NCBI GenBank assembly: GCA_000226015.1
Contig: JH154575.1
Location: forward strand, 190,799-218,379
DNA: 27,581 bases
Origin: Mnemiopsis leidyi
Taxonomy: Eukaryota > Ctenophora > Tentaculata > Lobata > Bolinopsidae
Direction: 5' to 3'
Under the pieces are notes generated by a model. It did no database searches. It was not told where the DNA came from and saw only the letters and a list, made by a program, of their open reading frames with translations. The translations under genes and the position numbers were made by a program. Each line of letters opens with the position of its first letter. Positions within the stretch are counted from its first letter, which is position 1. Below are positions 21,001 to 27,581 of this stretch, one piece after another.

Positions 21001-24000
21001 TTAGAGAGGTGTACAAATCTTTATAATAATTTAGGGAAGAATTCGACCGAGGTTGTTTCTATTATTACCATAGCATTACAACACATTTCTAAGTAATCTA
21101 GCGCCTTGTTCAGCAAAGGTATAATCTCGGTGAGGTATAATGGACTTCGGAATTCTTGCGGAGGAGTCGGAATTTTTTGCATCACGTGACTGCGATTATG
21201 GAAATTGATTGGTCGAGTCCGCCTTCGATATCACATGGCATCGAAATTTCCGACTCCTCCCGAGAATTTTGACGTCTATTACAACGGTAATTAGAAGCAG
21301 TCTACTTTGGATTATTTGGAACAGTATGATACAGTCGAAAAACAGAAAAATAATTTCACCGCTATTTCACCACTGTGCTAATTTCGTCAAGTCCATCTGG
21401 TACATCATTCTTGAAACCACAAAGGACAAAAGTCGGGCTCAAATTACAGTAGACAAAGCACAGAGCAGGAGTCACAAAATGTGACAATTTGCCGATTGCA
21501 CGGTTGGCAGCTAGATACTATCTTGATAAAAATGCACCGGGACTGTCTGTAAAAAAATTTTATCCCGAGAGAGTAACAGACTCCCTCTAAAAGCGAACTC
21601 CGGAATAAGAAGTCGTTGGGCCTGAAAGATTTTGGGTCTCTTACGCTAAGTTTTGTGTCTCGAGCTTAAAAAGTAAAAAGTCTAATAATTAGATAATTAG
21701 ATAAAGATCTACGTTAAGGCACAACGTAGATCTTGCCAACAAAGCGACACATTACTACATTGTTTCCGACTTGCTAAGTAGTTTATCAGATCATCACAGT
21801 TGAAGTTCCAGAAGTGTCGATATGAAGAGTTAGAGATGGAAGAAGAGATATCCTGCTACAGATATTGCTACTCGACAGTCTTCTGCAGACTGGTGTAAAG
21901 ACACAGTGGAGGACAGCATTGCTCTAAGATATTTGACTGTGACTGTGTTACCTGGACTCAAACTTAACCCTAGCCTCCCGAGTCTTATAAAAATAGAGCA
22001 TGGCAAATGTGGTGTGCTATCTCTTAGCCTCTCTGTAGAGCAGTCTCTGTAAAGCAGTCTGCAAAAACTGCTCTTCCTTGGACTGCCCTTTGCATCATGC
22101 AATATTATTGATATTTTCTTTTTGTTTCTGTCTGCTTAGTCACGTAATAACCTCACTTTCTAAAACTTGGTTTGAAGGTAGATTTTGTAAGTATCATCGC
22201 AGGGAGAATGGAGATCCTAGAGGTAGTAATTGTATTTGTAACGTTTCAAACTCAGTCTGGGAACACAACTTGAACTTATAGGTCCAATAGTGGAACTTCT
22301 AAGACTAACAACTTCTTAACATCATGTGAATGCTGCTCTATTGTGGTCTATGATGATATCATTAAACAGCTGACAATTCTATAGCTCTATTGATTTATTC
22401 TCAATATTTTTAGAGAAAGGTAGTCTCATTAAAAACTGTCCCTAAGCAATATCGAATTTACTCTAAGTTGGAAAATTGCAGCTACCGTTTATTGACAATT
22501 CAAGCTCATTGTGAAGGGGAGAGTAATCACTGACCATGAAACCCTGGAATTTGTTTAATGGTCAATGGCTATCAATGTTGGCCATGGCAAAAGAAAACCC
22601 GAGACTTTCCCTGTGGTCGTGGTCAAACCAAACATTTTTTCAGAATGATTTTTCCTCAAAGCACACAAAAGTGGTACAAAGATACTAAATTTGAATAAAA
22701 GTTTACCAATTTGATTTCTGGTCGGTGCAATTTTGGTGTTTGGTTATGGTAAAAAATCTTACACCCAATCGAATTTTAATCTTAAAGTAACTGATTTTTA
22801 GAAACAATATTCTGGTTTATGTTTGTTGTGTTTAAAAAGAAAACAAACAAAACGTTTAGTTCGAAAATTGAGCTGAAAAATACTTATACTTAAAGCATAC
22901 GTCTACAGATCATGGAATTAAATACTTCGACAACACTACAAATTACCAAGTTGGGACGATTACAGAGCTAATGACTCCAGAACTATCGTCTACTATAATT
23001 GTATTAACACAGTTCATGTGGTTCATCACTGCTGCCAGGAAATTGATGATACAATGTAAACGGTGGCCGGTGTAAAAGCCAGCGCGCTGAGATCGACACT
23101 CGTTTCGTGCGAGTGTTTTACACAATAGGTCTTTAAGGCAGTTAATTGTCGTTCACAATTTTAAGTGCTATAAGATTCATTACATGTAAAATGTCATACG
23201 ATTGGAATTGCTTGAAACGCAACTCGTGGATGTCACATCAAGCATACTTAGAAAACAGCTTCATGAAGTGTTGCTTAACCTGTTGATCTGAGCACCAGAG
23301 AAAGAACGTGTTGGGAGTCTAGTGCATAATCATTTCTTGACAATGGCAATGGGGGTCTTCTTCATTGTTGTTCCAGATGGTATGGTAATTGAACATTTCC
23401 TGAGTACTCCCTGGCTACGCCCCTGCTTCCTGGCGAACTGTTAGATTAACATCTTCCTCCCGCTCTTAAATCTGAGAGTGTCCAGAAGGCAACTTATAGT
23501 TGTATTGTGTTGCTGTGAACAACATAGGACGTTTTACGGGACCCATTGCACGCCGAAAGGACCCATTCCGCGATTAAGGCACACTTTTTATATGCCGGTG
23601 CGCAGTCGGTCCGATTTAAACGTTCTTTGTTTTCTACTTTGGCACGAGTTATCGGGTGAAACGTTCAATTCCAAGTCATAACTCCATTTTTAGTCTTTTT
23701 CTAGATCACTATCTTTTTGGTATGGTGATTGTGAACAGAAATAAAGAAGTTTGAGGAATTCGTTATCGAAAAGAAGCTTCCTTTTGATGTCAAAGTGAAA
23801 AAGTGAAATAATTTAACAAATTTTGAGTTCTCAAAATTTGCTCAAATTTAATCTTACAACAGATTTTTAATTAAGCACCCTGCGTATCCATGATATGTCA
23901 TAAGGCTGATAAATATTAAAAATACTATGACTAAGAAGAAACTTGGGTTGACACACGAACACATCTCAGAGGTTTTAACATTTTCTTCCCCTCCTTGACC

Positions 24001-27000
24001 GCAAACCACTTGAACCCCTTGTTAACTACCGTATACAAAACAGGGTTTATCAGTGAGCTGGCTGTAGTTAAAGGTACCGCATACTTCAGCGCACTGGAAG
24101 GGGGAACATAGGCTCTTTCGGCTGCTGAAACAGAATACATCTCAACCATTACAGAAGGTAACCAACAATAAGAAACAACCATACCCAGCGATATAGCCAG
24201 CACAGTCAGGTTGGCTTGTCTGAAGTTAGTGTTGGGGTGATCTCTGGTTAGGATGCATGTGTAGATGAGAGAGGTCAAGTTTGCAAGGATGACAACCACT
24301 GTCATCGTTGTCATCAGAGGATAGTTTGTGTACTCTGACAAGTTTCTCAGCAGTGGGGAGAGTTCTACAGTGTAGTCCAGAGCACAAAGTGTCACGTTCA
24401 TCTTGTATCTGAATGGAAGAAACAACACAACCGACCCAAACAGAAGTGCCAGAAACCACAGCAGTCCCATGAACGTCCTGACCCATTTCTTTCCGGTATG
24501 TCGAAGTTTGGTGGGGGCTAAACACCGGACATGACGATGTACAGAAACTGCTGTTATGAAGAGTCCTACTGAGACGTTAGTCATGGCTTGGAGGAAGAAT
24601 CCTATCCGACCTGCCGTGTCTGGGAGGTACCATCTATACTCGTCTGGGTGGCTCATGTAGTAGAAGTGGTTAGTCAACATGGGGATCGTCATGAAGAGGA
24701 TCTTCAGAAAGTCTGCTATTGCCAGGTGTTGTACAAACATTATTGTTACTCGGTCCAGGTTGAAGGAAGAGTAAGATCTGCTGGCGTGCATGACGAACAT
24801 GTTTCCGAAACCCCCCAAAAAAATTATCACGATAAAGTAAACAACGAAACAGGCACTTTCAGCGTGACTGAAAACTTCATAGTATGTTTCGTTTGGCATG
24901 TTGTCTTTACCTGTGTTGTGGAGGTGTTAGATGTGTTTGGCCTGATATTCTCGATAACTGTCTGCTCATAAAACAGCAAAAATTTCCAGAAATATCTTTA
25001 AAATCATATGACATATCCAAACGTAAAGTAGGATACATTGTGAACCGAAACACTCCTACACAATGTTCAATACACGGTTACAAGCTCGGATAAAGAAGCT
25101 TACTACTGGATAAACTGTCGAATACAAAGATTAAGAGCAAAGATCTAGTTGAGGCAGGGGCCGCCACAATCGTCTGGACAAATGGAGCTACCCTAATACT
25201 AATGTCACAACGTAACACTGAACTCGCTATGTAATTCTAGCAACCACATGCTGTCTGCATGAAACTGTGATATCATGAGCTGTAGGGTTCTTACATTGGT
25301 CACGTGCTATGTCGAGCTGTAAGCAACCAAACTGCGATCATTTGGATGAGAGAGATTGAAAAAGAACTTGAACATCATTACTAGTTGCATATTGTCTACA
25401 GTCTCGACTGTTTGCTCGATTCGATGATGAATTTGGAAAAAGAAGGAAATTTTCATGATTGTGTGAGCACCAGTTTTTATGTTGCACTATCCACAGCGTT
25501 TTATATAACCGACTTAATTCATTACAAGTATACATGTGATAAGTCGTTAAGGCAAGAAAGTTGAGTCGTTCGTAGACCTGTGATTCACCTCTTACTGCCA
25601 TGAAGCAGGTGGTGCACTGTGCACACACTGTGTGTCACACAGTTCTCATTTCAGAACGAACAGTCTTCGCCCTTGTAATTATAGAGTGATAATGTGTATC
25701 ACTCGCTTCACTCAGAAAATATATACCAGTGCGCGGTACAATTTCATCTTCACCTCCAGCTGGCGCGCTTTGTCGTGAAGTTGGAAGTTTCAGGCTGAAC
25801 TGCGGTGATTCCATCTAATGTAATATTTAGTTTTAGCTATTACACCATTATACAAAGGAATAGAGAAGTGGGAGTTGGGGATTAAAACAAATTACGTGTA
25901 GGTACTACATCTTTGCACCCAATTTTATTGAAAGATGACAAAACTGGTCGCAGAGAAACGCTGTACTATAAGCGGAAACACAAGTCGGCACACAAGTAAA
26001 CTACAACACAGTAAGGCTGAATAGCGAAACCTGGAAATGTCGGCACACAAGTAAACTACAACACAGTACGCCTGAACAGCGGTCAGCGAAACCTGAAACT
26101 TAGCTGTCTTCTACTGCTGTATCAGAAACAATAACACGTGATCTTATTCACGTGTTGTTATAAGATAGTTGATTGTTATTAGATAGTTGATAGATTGAAT
26201 CTTTAACAAAGGTAAGGTTCGTAATGGTGAACATCTTCTTCAGAGCAAAATTGTTACCTCTAATAATACGGCTACTGAATGTTGCTATAATTGTGCGACC
26301 TTTTTAATTATAGTCCAGAGGAATTATAATACGTGGGAAAGGAAACCAACTATTCAAGGTATCACCTGGTCTTCTTGAATGTTGACTGCGGATCGATATT
26401 TCGAATTCGGGAAATTTCGCGAGCAAGCTATAGTGGGTTAATCATAGCTTTGTTACTTAGTTGTCTTATAATAGCCCATAGCTGGAATGAGAGTTACTGT
26501 CCTTATAAAGAATGGTTTTATCGGGAGAGTTTACAAAATGGGGTTTTAAAAAAATGTTTGTTGATAATATCACGTGATGGAGTTTCTTGGTTTTAATAGG
26601 TGGCACCTAACCTATCATTGGTTTATCGCTGTCACATGTTACAAACTATTTGTGACCCCTCCCGAAATTTGTTTCTCTATTTGACAATAAAATGTTAAAA
26701 CAGACGAAAAATAAAATTTCCCCCTTTTTTCCCAGGCGGTTGGCTGGTTATGTTTCTGGTTGAGAAGATAATATCCGGTCTCGTCTACTATTCAGGAGAA
26801 CAGAGCACAGTCGAGGACTGCCTTGCTCTCTTGCAGGCTTGCGCTAAAAACTCTAGGGTGTAAGTTGCTTGTTCAATTGATTGATTTTCTAGACTACCTG
26901 AAAAACATGCATAAAACTTAACATATCTTATGGTAAGGTGTTTCGTTATCTTATAGCAAATATCTTGATTGTCCTCTCATAATTTCTATCGCAGATCGCT

Positions 27001-27160
27001 AGTGCTGATGAAAGACGATAACTTCAAGAAGCTGGTAGACAGGTACACGTCAGGCGTTCTAATTCTACCCTCTTCCAAAGCAAACAGAATGTTATCTGCT
27101 GCCCTCACTGTCATCATGTCTCATTTACCTACTAATGAACATCAGCACTTTATAGATAGG
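9014..27160 (+). CDS. XPO4: Exportin-4, 15 N-terminal exons (3' end outside the window)
   Basis: Exportin-4 is an importin-beta-family karyopherin that works with RanGTP. In vertebrates it exports cargoes such as eIF5A and SMAD3 from the nucleus and can import SOX factors. Exons: 9014-9061, 9229-9328, 9928-10069, 10200-10452, 10587-10734, 10854-10963, 11082-11239, 11349-11529, 16512-16697, 16989-17162, 17289-17442, 17620-17753, 17901-18024, 26736-26859 and 26995-27160. All use GT-AG and every phase joins, giving 734 codons; human XPO4 has about 1150 residues, so roughly the last third lies beyond 27581. Telling matches to human XPO4 include SLLLKFKKSEKPYAVCKSIL (N-terminal HEAT region), VALIVKR, VVECYVKCHLAPPTGIRD and LYEDLHWIVLLIGYALAD. 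ATG 9014 gives MDRVLAELQEAARLM, aligning with the human N-terminal helix. Introns 8 (5 kb) and 13 (8.7 kb) carry antisense genes; the others are about 115-600 bp. Confidence 0.94.
9646..9724. repeat. Palindromic inverted repeat in XPO4 intron 2
   Basis: The left arm TTACCTTC...CAAATAAGTAATAAC (9646-9675) is answered on the right by GTTATTACTTATTTG...GAAGGTAA (9692-9724). The inner 15 bases pair perfectly, the outer 8 match, and a small CACAC-C-GTGTG palindrome sits at the centre. It resembles a foldback or MITE-like unit. No coding capacity is seen. Just downstream, 9823-9867 is unusually GC-rich (repeated GGCGC). Confidence 0.6.
11530..11952. other. Start of XPO4 intron 8, 3' flank of the antisense DEP gene
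   Basis: AT-rich sequence without a coding exon that I can support. On the minus strand an AATAAA (plus-strand TTTATT at 11620-11625) lies about 330 bases after the DEP-gene stop and is a candidate polyadenylation signal for that gene. Confidence 0.4.
11953..15645 (-). CDS. Tandem-DEP-domain protein, DEPTOR-like, nested antisense in XPO4 intron 8
   Basis: Five minus-strand exons join in phase: 15645-15443, 15228-15052, 14852-14257, 13190-13101 and 12122-11953, giving 411 residues if ATG 15645 starts. That exon also has an acceptor just upstream, so a 5' UTR exon or more coding sequence may precede it. A charged N-terminal helix (KRRCELERDIHDRLRG) leads to DEP-like domain 1 (about 55-128, ending TTVFYRYAED) and DEP-like domain 2 (about 162-233, with MLCQKMLHHGYLIP and ENKYFLC). 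A charged helix (EQIREIQEERKQK) and a basic, Ser-rich tail follow. In DEPTOR, an mTOR inhibitor, two DEP domains are followed by a linker and a PDZ domain in about 409 residues. Order, length and an FYR-F/Y join resemble DEPTOR, but the DEP Trp-Leu pair is absent and no PDZ is visible. The last exon encodes KRSFPDKLKKIYKKLVG and ends EWSVY; its acceptor (GATAG, 12123-12124) is pyrimidine-poor and borders the minisatellite. DEP assignment is moderate; orthology to DEPTOR is weak. Confidence 0.6.
12125..12982. repeat. 42-bp minisatellite interrupted by an assembly gap
   Basis: The unit contains CAACGTCACGTGCTAATATC then CCTGGGTTACATGAAGTTAT. CACGTG cores occur at 12135, 12177, 12219 and 12261, then after the gap at 12851, 12893, 12935 and 12977, each 42 bases apart. 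The first unit right of the gap (12811) is a variant with an extra G. Units are almost identical, which suggests recent expansion or homogenisation. Every unit has a CACGTG E-box. Because 42 is a multiple of 3, reading frames stay open on both strands. It lies between the last two exons of the antisense DEP gene. Confidence 0.95.
12296..12810. other. Assembly gap (515 N)
   Basis: An unresolved run of N sits inside the 42-bp tandem array, with array units on both sides. The gap is most likely more array. Its true length and unit number are unknown. Confidence 0.98.
13191..14256. other. Intron between DEP-gene exons 3 and 4
   Basis: Noncoding sequence of both the DEP gene and XPO4. It contains a GC-rich hairpin cluster at 13313-13356 and a TCGTCGTTGTCGTCGTG low-complexity stretch at about 13415-13432. 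The rest is AT-rich. A small open frame at 13539-13772 (plus) has no recognisable domain. Confidence 0.5.
13313..13356. repeat. GC-rich hairpin cluster
   Basis: GGCCGC (13323-13328) and GCGGCC (13332-13337) form a perfect 6-bp stem with a GAA loop. GCCTT (13335-13339) and AAGGC (13343-13347) form a second stem that overlaps it. CCACC (13313-13317) and GGTGG (13352-13356) can close the whole. The GC content contrasts with the surrounding AT-rich intron. The function is unknown; it may be the edge of a repeat. Confidence 0.45.
14889..14980. repeat. 45-bp tandem duplication
   Basis: Two copies of a 45-base unit beginning TTTTGCGCTCATAACAGAAC lie in the DEP-gene intron between exons 2 and 3. The unit has internal repeats of CATAACAGA and AACAGA. 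A few substitutions separate the copies. Confidence 0.8.
15646..16511. other. 5' flank of the DEP gene within XPO4 intron 8
   Basis: No further coding exon is supported. The acceptor-like TTATATTTGCAACAG on the minus strand, just above 15649, suggests that the first DEP coding exon is preceded by another exon in this interval. The DEP promoter would be here. A motif GTGATGTAATGTT recurs near 15971 and 16190. Confidence 0.35.
16512..18024 (+). CDS. XPO4: XPO4 exons 9-13 (residues about 381-637)
   Basis: This is the central exon cluster, separated from exon 8 by the 5-kb intron that holds the DEP gene. Exon 9 (62 codons) is phase 0 at both ends and encodes the segment equivalent to human LLESWLTLV...YIQCHLAAPDGTR. 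Exon 10 gives DRLKFRDQLEIVGSLARI, matching human DRDQFSDQLASVGMLGRI. Exon 11 carries LYEDLHWIVLLIGYALAD. Exon 12 ends CHALSPQ, matching human LTHLLSPQ. Exon 13 gives VFSSLIWALTRIMSSY and VVATFGVDSPI, aligned with human IVWFLKRWAKTYL and FSTAFGADTEG. A short (AGT)n-like stretch sits right after the exon 11 donor (about 17450-17480). Confidence 0.92.
18025..18546. other. XPO4 intron 13, 3' flank of GPCR gene 1
   Basis: AT-rich intron sequence without a gene. On the minus strand, AATAAA (plus TTTATT at 18032-18037) lies about 510 bases past the GPCR 1 stop and is one possible polyadenylation site. Confidence 0.35.
18547..19578 (-). CDS. Class A (rhodopsin-like) GPCR 1, single exon, 343 aa
   Basis: A complete seven-transmembrane receptor encoded without introns. 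Class A landmarks: N33 in TM1 (GSIGN), LAIAD with D63 in TM2, C97 at the top of TM3 paired with C172 in extracellular loop 2, W148 in TM4, CWLP with W246 and P248 in TM6, and NPALY (284-288) in TM7. The DRY motif is altered: H121-R122-L123 keeps only the Arg. An N-terminal NDT (residues 3-5) is a glycosylation sequon. The tail (about 295-343) is basic and Ser-rich, with no obvious palmitoylation Cys. The ligand cannot be inferred; biogenic amine markers such as an Asp in TM3 are not seen in the expected place. The gene lies antisense in XPO4 intron 13, with a paralogue 4.3 kb away. Single-exon tandem GPCRs are common in cnidarians and other invertebrates. Confidence 0.93.
   Translation of the reverse strand: MLNDTYYEVFSRAESVCFIIFLLLIFTLGSIGNIFVMHASRSYSSFDLDRVTIMFVQHLAIADFLKILFMTIPMLTNHFYYMSHPHEYRWYSWYPLCKFLYGTVGFTNGAVSVFILAVSLHRLARCLAPTKLQRSGKKYATIIIVICWIVALFLGGVLLFLPATYKMTSTLCMIDMSEELTPTLALLAEYTNYPTLCVIIVTVIISNAISLIYTCVLTRDQPNTNFRQANLTVLAISVGLVVCYCWLPFQMVNVYYLQASDRQGFDPRYLKYTVAATAASSLINPALYTSVNKGFKRFSTKVARKNWERLTGRRTVNQVSSAESRLSQIGPPGSGPRRSVDVG
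20421..20432 (+). repeat. Poly-G run (G12)
   Basis: Twelve consecutive G after GGA and before AAAG. Its length is likely to be polymorphic or imprecisely assembled. Confidence 0.9.
21149..21270. repeat. Inverted repeat (foldback or MITE-like)
   Basis: GGAGGAGTCGGAA (21160-21172) is the exact reverse complement of TTCCGACTCCTCC (21248-21260). Flanking sequence extends the match imperfectly to about 26 bases per arm (AATTCTTGC... and ...CGAGAATTTT). The 75-base centre itself has weak dyad symmetry, with CATCACGTGA and CACATGGC. No coding capacity is seen. Confidence 0.6.
21704..21734. repeat. Perfect 12-bp stem-loop
   Basis: AAGATCTACGTT (21704-21715), loop AAGGCAC, then AACGTAGATCTT (21723-21734). 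All twelve pairs are perfect. No T-run follows and no gene ends nearby, so a role in termination is not supported. Confidence 0.7.
23931..24899 (-). CDS. Class A GPCR 2, single exon, 322 aa, paralogue of GPCR 1
   Basis: A complete seven-transmembrane receptor aligned with GPCR 1 along its whole length and collinear without gaps through about residue 260. Landmarks: N33 (FGN), LAIAD with D63, W148, loop-2 C172, CWLP in TM6 and NPVLY in TM7. The DRY position is H121-R122-H123. The TM3 cysteine that normally bonds with loop 2 is absent: residue 97 is Gly (PDTAGRIGFF), so C172 has no usual partner. The N-terminus has NET (3-5) as a sequon. The C-terminal tail is shorter than in GPCR 1 and contains one Cys (C313). 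Residues about 34-91 are nearly identical to GPCR 1 at both protein and DNA level, whereas TM3-TM4 is clearly diverged. The frame is intact, so the gene is probably functional. The ligand is unknown. Confidence 0.93.
   Translation of the reverse strand: MPNETYYEVFSHAESACFVVYFIVIIFLGGFGNMFVMHASRSYSSFNLDRVTIMFVQHLAIADFLKILFMTIPMLTNHFYYMSHPDEYRWYLPDTAGRIGFFLQAMTNVSVGLFITAVSVHRHVRCLAPTKLRHTGKKWVRTFMGLLWFLALLFGSVVLFLPFRYKMNVTLCALDYTVELSPLLRNLSEYTNYPLMTTMTVVVILANLTSLIYTCILTRDHPNTNFRQANLTVLAISLGMVVSYCWLPSVMVEMYSVSAAERAYVPPSSALKYAVPLTTASSLINPVLYTVVNKGFKWFAVKEGKKMLKPLRCVRVSTQVSS
25984..26093. repeat. 55-bp tandem duplication
   Basis: Two copies of a unit beginning GTCGGCACACAAGTAAACTA start at 25984 and 26039. 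They remain alike through GCGAAACCTG; the second has a short insertion (GCGGTCA) before that point. Confidence 0.85.
26127..26161. repeat. E-box-bearing inverted repeat
   Basis: AACACGTGA (26133-26141), a 6-base spacer, then TCACGTGTT (26148-26156). Imperfect extension is seen on both sides. Each arm contains the palindromic E-box CACGTG. Two copies of GATAGTTGAT follow just downstream (26164 and 26183). Confidence 0.55.
26736..27160 (+). CDS. XPO4: XPO4 exons 14-15
   Basis: After the 8.7-kb intron 13, exon 14 (26736-26859) completes a split Ser codon and encodes GWLVMFLVEKIISGLVYYSG, the counterpart of human QWIIGYLLQKVISNLSVWSS. Exon 15 (26995-27160) encodes SLVLMKDDNFKKLVDRY and ends HQHFIDR, matching human ANLVIQCENWWNLAKQF and the downstream HEAT helices. 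The donor GTAAGT of exon 15 (27161) begins a 20-bp tandem repeat. The next exon is not found before the window ends. Confidence 0.9.
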
Positions 27161-27224
27161 GTAAGTGGAAAATTGTGAATATAAGTGGAAAATTGTGAAT
27201 ATAAGTGGAGAATTGTGAATATAA
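27161..27224 (+). repeat. 20-bp repeat (3 copies) starting at the XPO4 exon 15 donor
   Basis: The unit (G/A)TAAGTGGAAAATTGTGAAT occurs three times in tandem, beginning exactly at the GTAAGT donor. In later copies the first base is A (ATAAGT), which removes the donor GT. One copy has GGAGAA instead of GGAAAA. Confidence 0.85.
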
Positions 27225-27354
27225 GTTAACTTGTCTTTGTTAGTTATATGATTAACCAATGATTTGTTGTGGTAAAATTTTTGGGACTGGGTAGCTGTTC
27301 AGGGCGTAGGATTTACGTAGGATGACTGTACCTGTGTCTGTGTCCGTGTGTATG

Positions 27355-27406
27355 TATGTGTCTGTCTGTCTGCTTGTCTGCCTGTCTGTCTGTCTGTCTG
27401 TCTGCC

Positions 27407-27504
<98 letters not shown>

Positions 27505-27524
27505 GTCTGTCTGTCTGTCTGTCN

Positions 27525-27580
<56 letters not shown>

Positions 27581-27581
27581 G
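27355..27581 (+). repeat. (TCTG)n microsatellite
   Basis: An almost pure tetranucleotide array of TCTG runs to the window end. It is preceded by degenerate TGTGTCTG and CTGCCTG units. One N is present at 27524 and one interruption (TCTAGTCTG) at about 27500-27508. It lies in the XPO4 intron after exon 15. Confidence 0.97.

Larger units (their letters stand above)
19579..23930. other. Spacer between the two GPCR genes (XPO4 intron 13)
   Basis: About 4.3 kb without a supported gene. It holds a G12 run (20421-20432) and two inverted repeats (21149-21270 and 21704-21734). I looked for a third GPCR copy by the conserved 180-bp block and found none. The region immediately above 19578 would be the GPCR 1 promoter and the region below 23931 the GPCR 2 3' UTR. 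ORFs at 20626-20814, 21209-21484 and 21830-22102 show no domain. Confidence 0.45.
24900..26735. other. 5' flank of GPCR 2 and end of XPO4 intron 13
   Basis: No gene is supported. It contains a 55-bp direct duplication (25984-26093), a CACGTG-containing dyad (26127-26161) and a short CA/TG palindromic patch near 25611-25640. The GPCR 2 promoter should lie in its left part. The hydrophobic frame at 26333-26596 begins with GTG, not ATG, and was not accepted. Confidence 0.4.

Noticed and set aside
19609..23681. Search for a third GPCR copy or relic between the two receptors
   Set aside because: None of the conserved blocks (LAIADFL, CWLP or NP-x-LY coding sequence) was seen on either strand.
26333..26596. 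Possible small transmembrane protein
   Set aside because: The frame starts with GTG, has one hydrophobic stretch by chance in AT-rich sequence, and lies in the XPO4 intron without splice or promoter support.

Overview
The window is eukaryotic, animal nuclear DNA. It has AT-rich introns, GT-AG splice sites, single-exon class A GPCRs, a non-LTR retrotransposon remnant, a probable tRNA-type SINE, minisatellites and an assembly gap. The gene set (XPO4, SIVA, an NPAT-like LisH protein) is metazoan. Rather short introns and duplicated, divergent GPCRs suggest an early-branching invertebrate, with a cnidarian as my best guess at low confidence.

Layout, left to right. 1-1105 is a 5'-truncated non-LTR retrotransposon fragment on the minus strand, running off the left edge. 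2162-7485 is a seven-exon plus-strand gene for a LisH-domain nuclear protein, most like NPAT (histone-gene coactivator). Its big exon carries a one-base frame break, and it has two C2HC fingers that I do not associate with vertebrate NPAT. 8135-8533 is an intronless SIVA gene. From 9014 to beyond the right edge is exportin-4 (XPO4); I recover 15 exons with matching phases, 734 codons.

XPO4 hosts other genes on the opposite strand. Intron 8 (11530-16511) holds a five-exon gene for a protein with two DEP-like domains in tandem, DEPTOR-like in order and length but without a visible PDZ domain. Next to its last exon is a 42-bp minisatellite interrupted by a run of N. Intron 13 (18025-26735) holds two intact single-exon class A GPCR paralogues. 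They share a 180-bp block that is almost identical while the rest has diverged, a pattern typical of gene conversion.

No functional operon-like link is implied. NPAT-like, SIVA and XPO4 lie head to tail with short spacers, and the DEP gene and GPCRs are nested antisense. No tRNA, rRNA or CRISPR was found. I found no clearly new biological system. The most unusual items are the in-frame minisatellite beside the DEP-gene terminal exon, the GPCR conversion tract and the zinc-finger-bearing NPAT-like protein.
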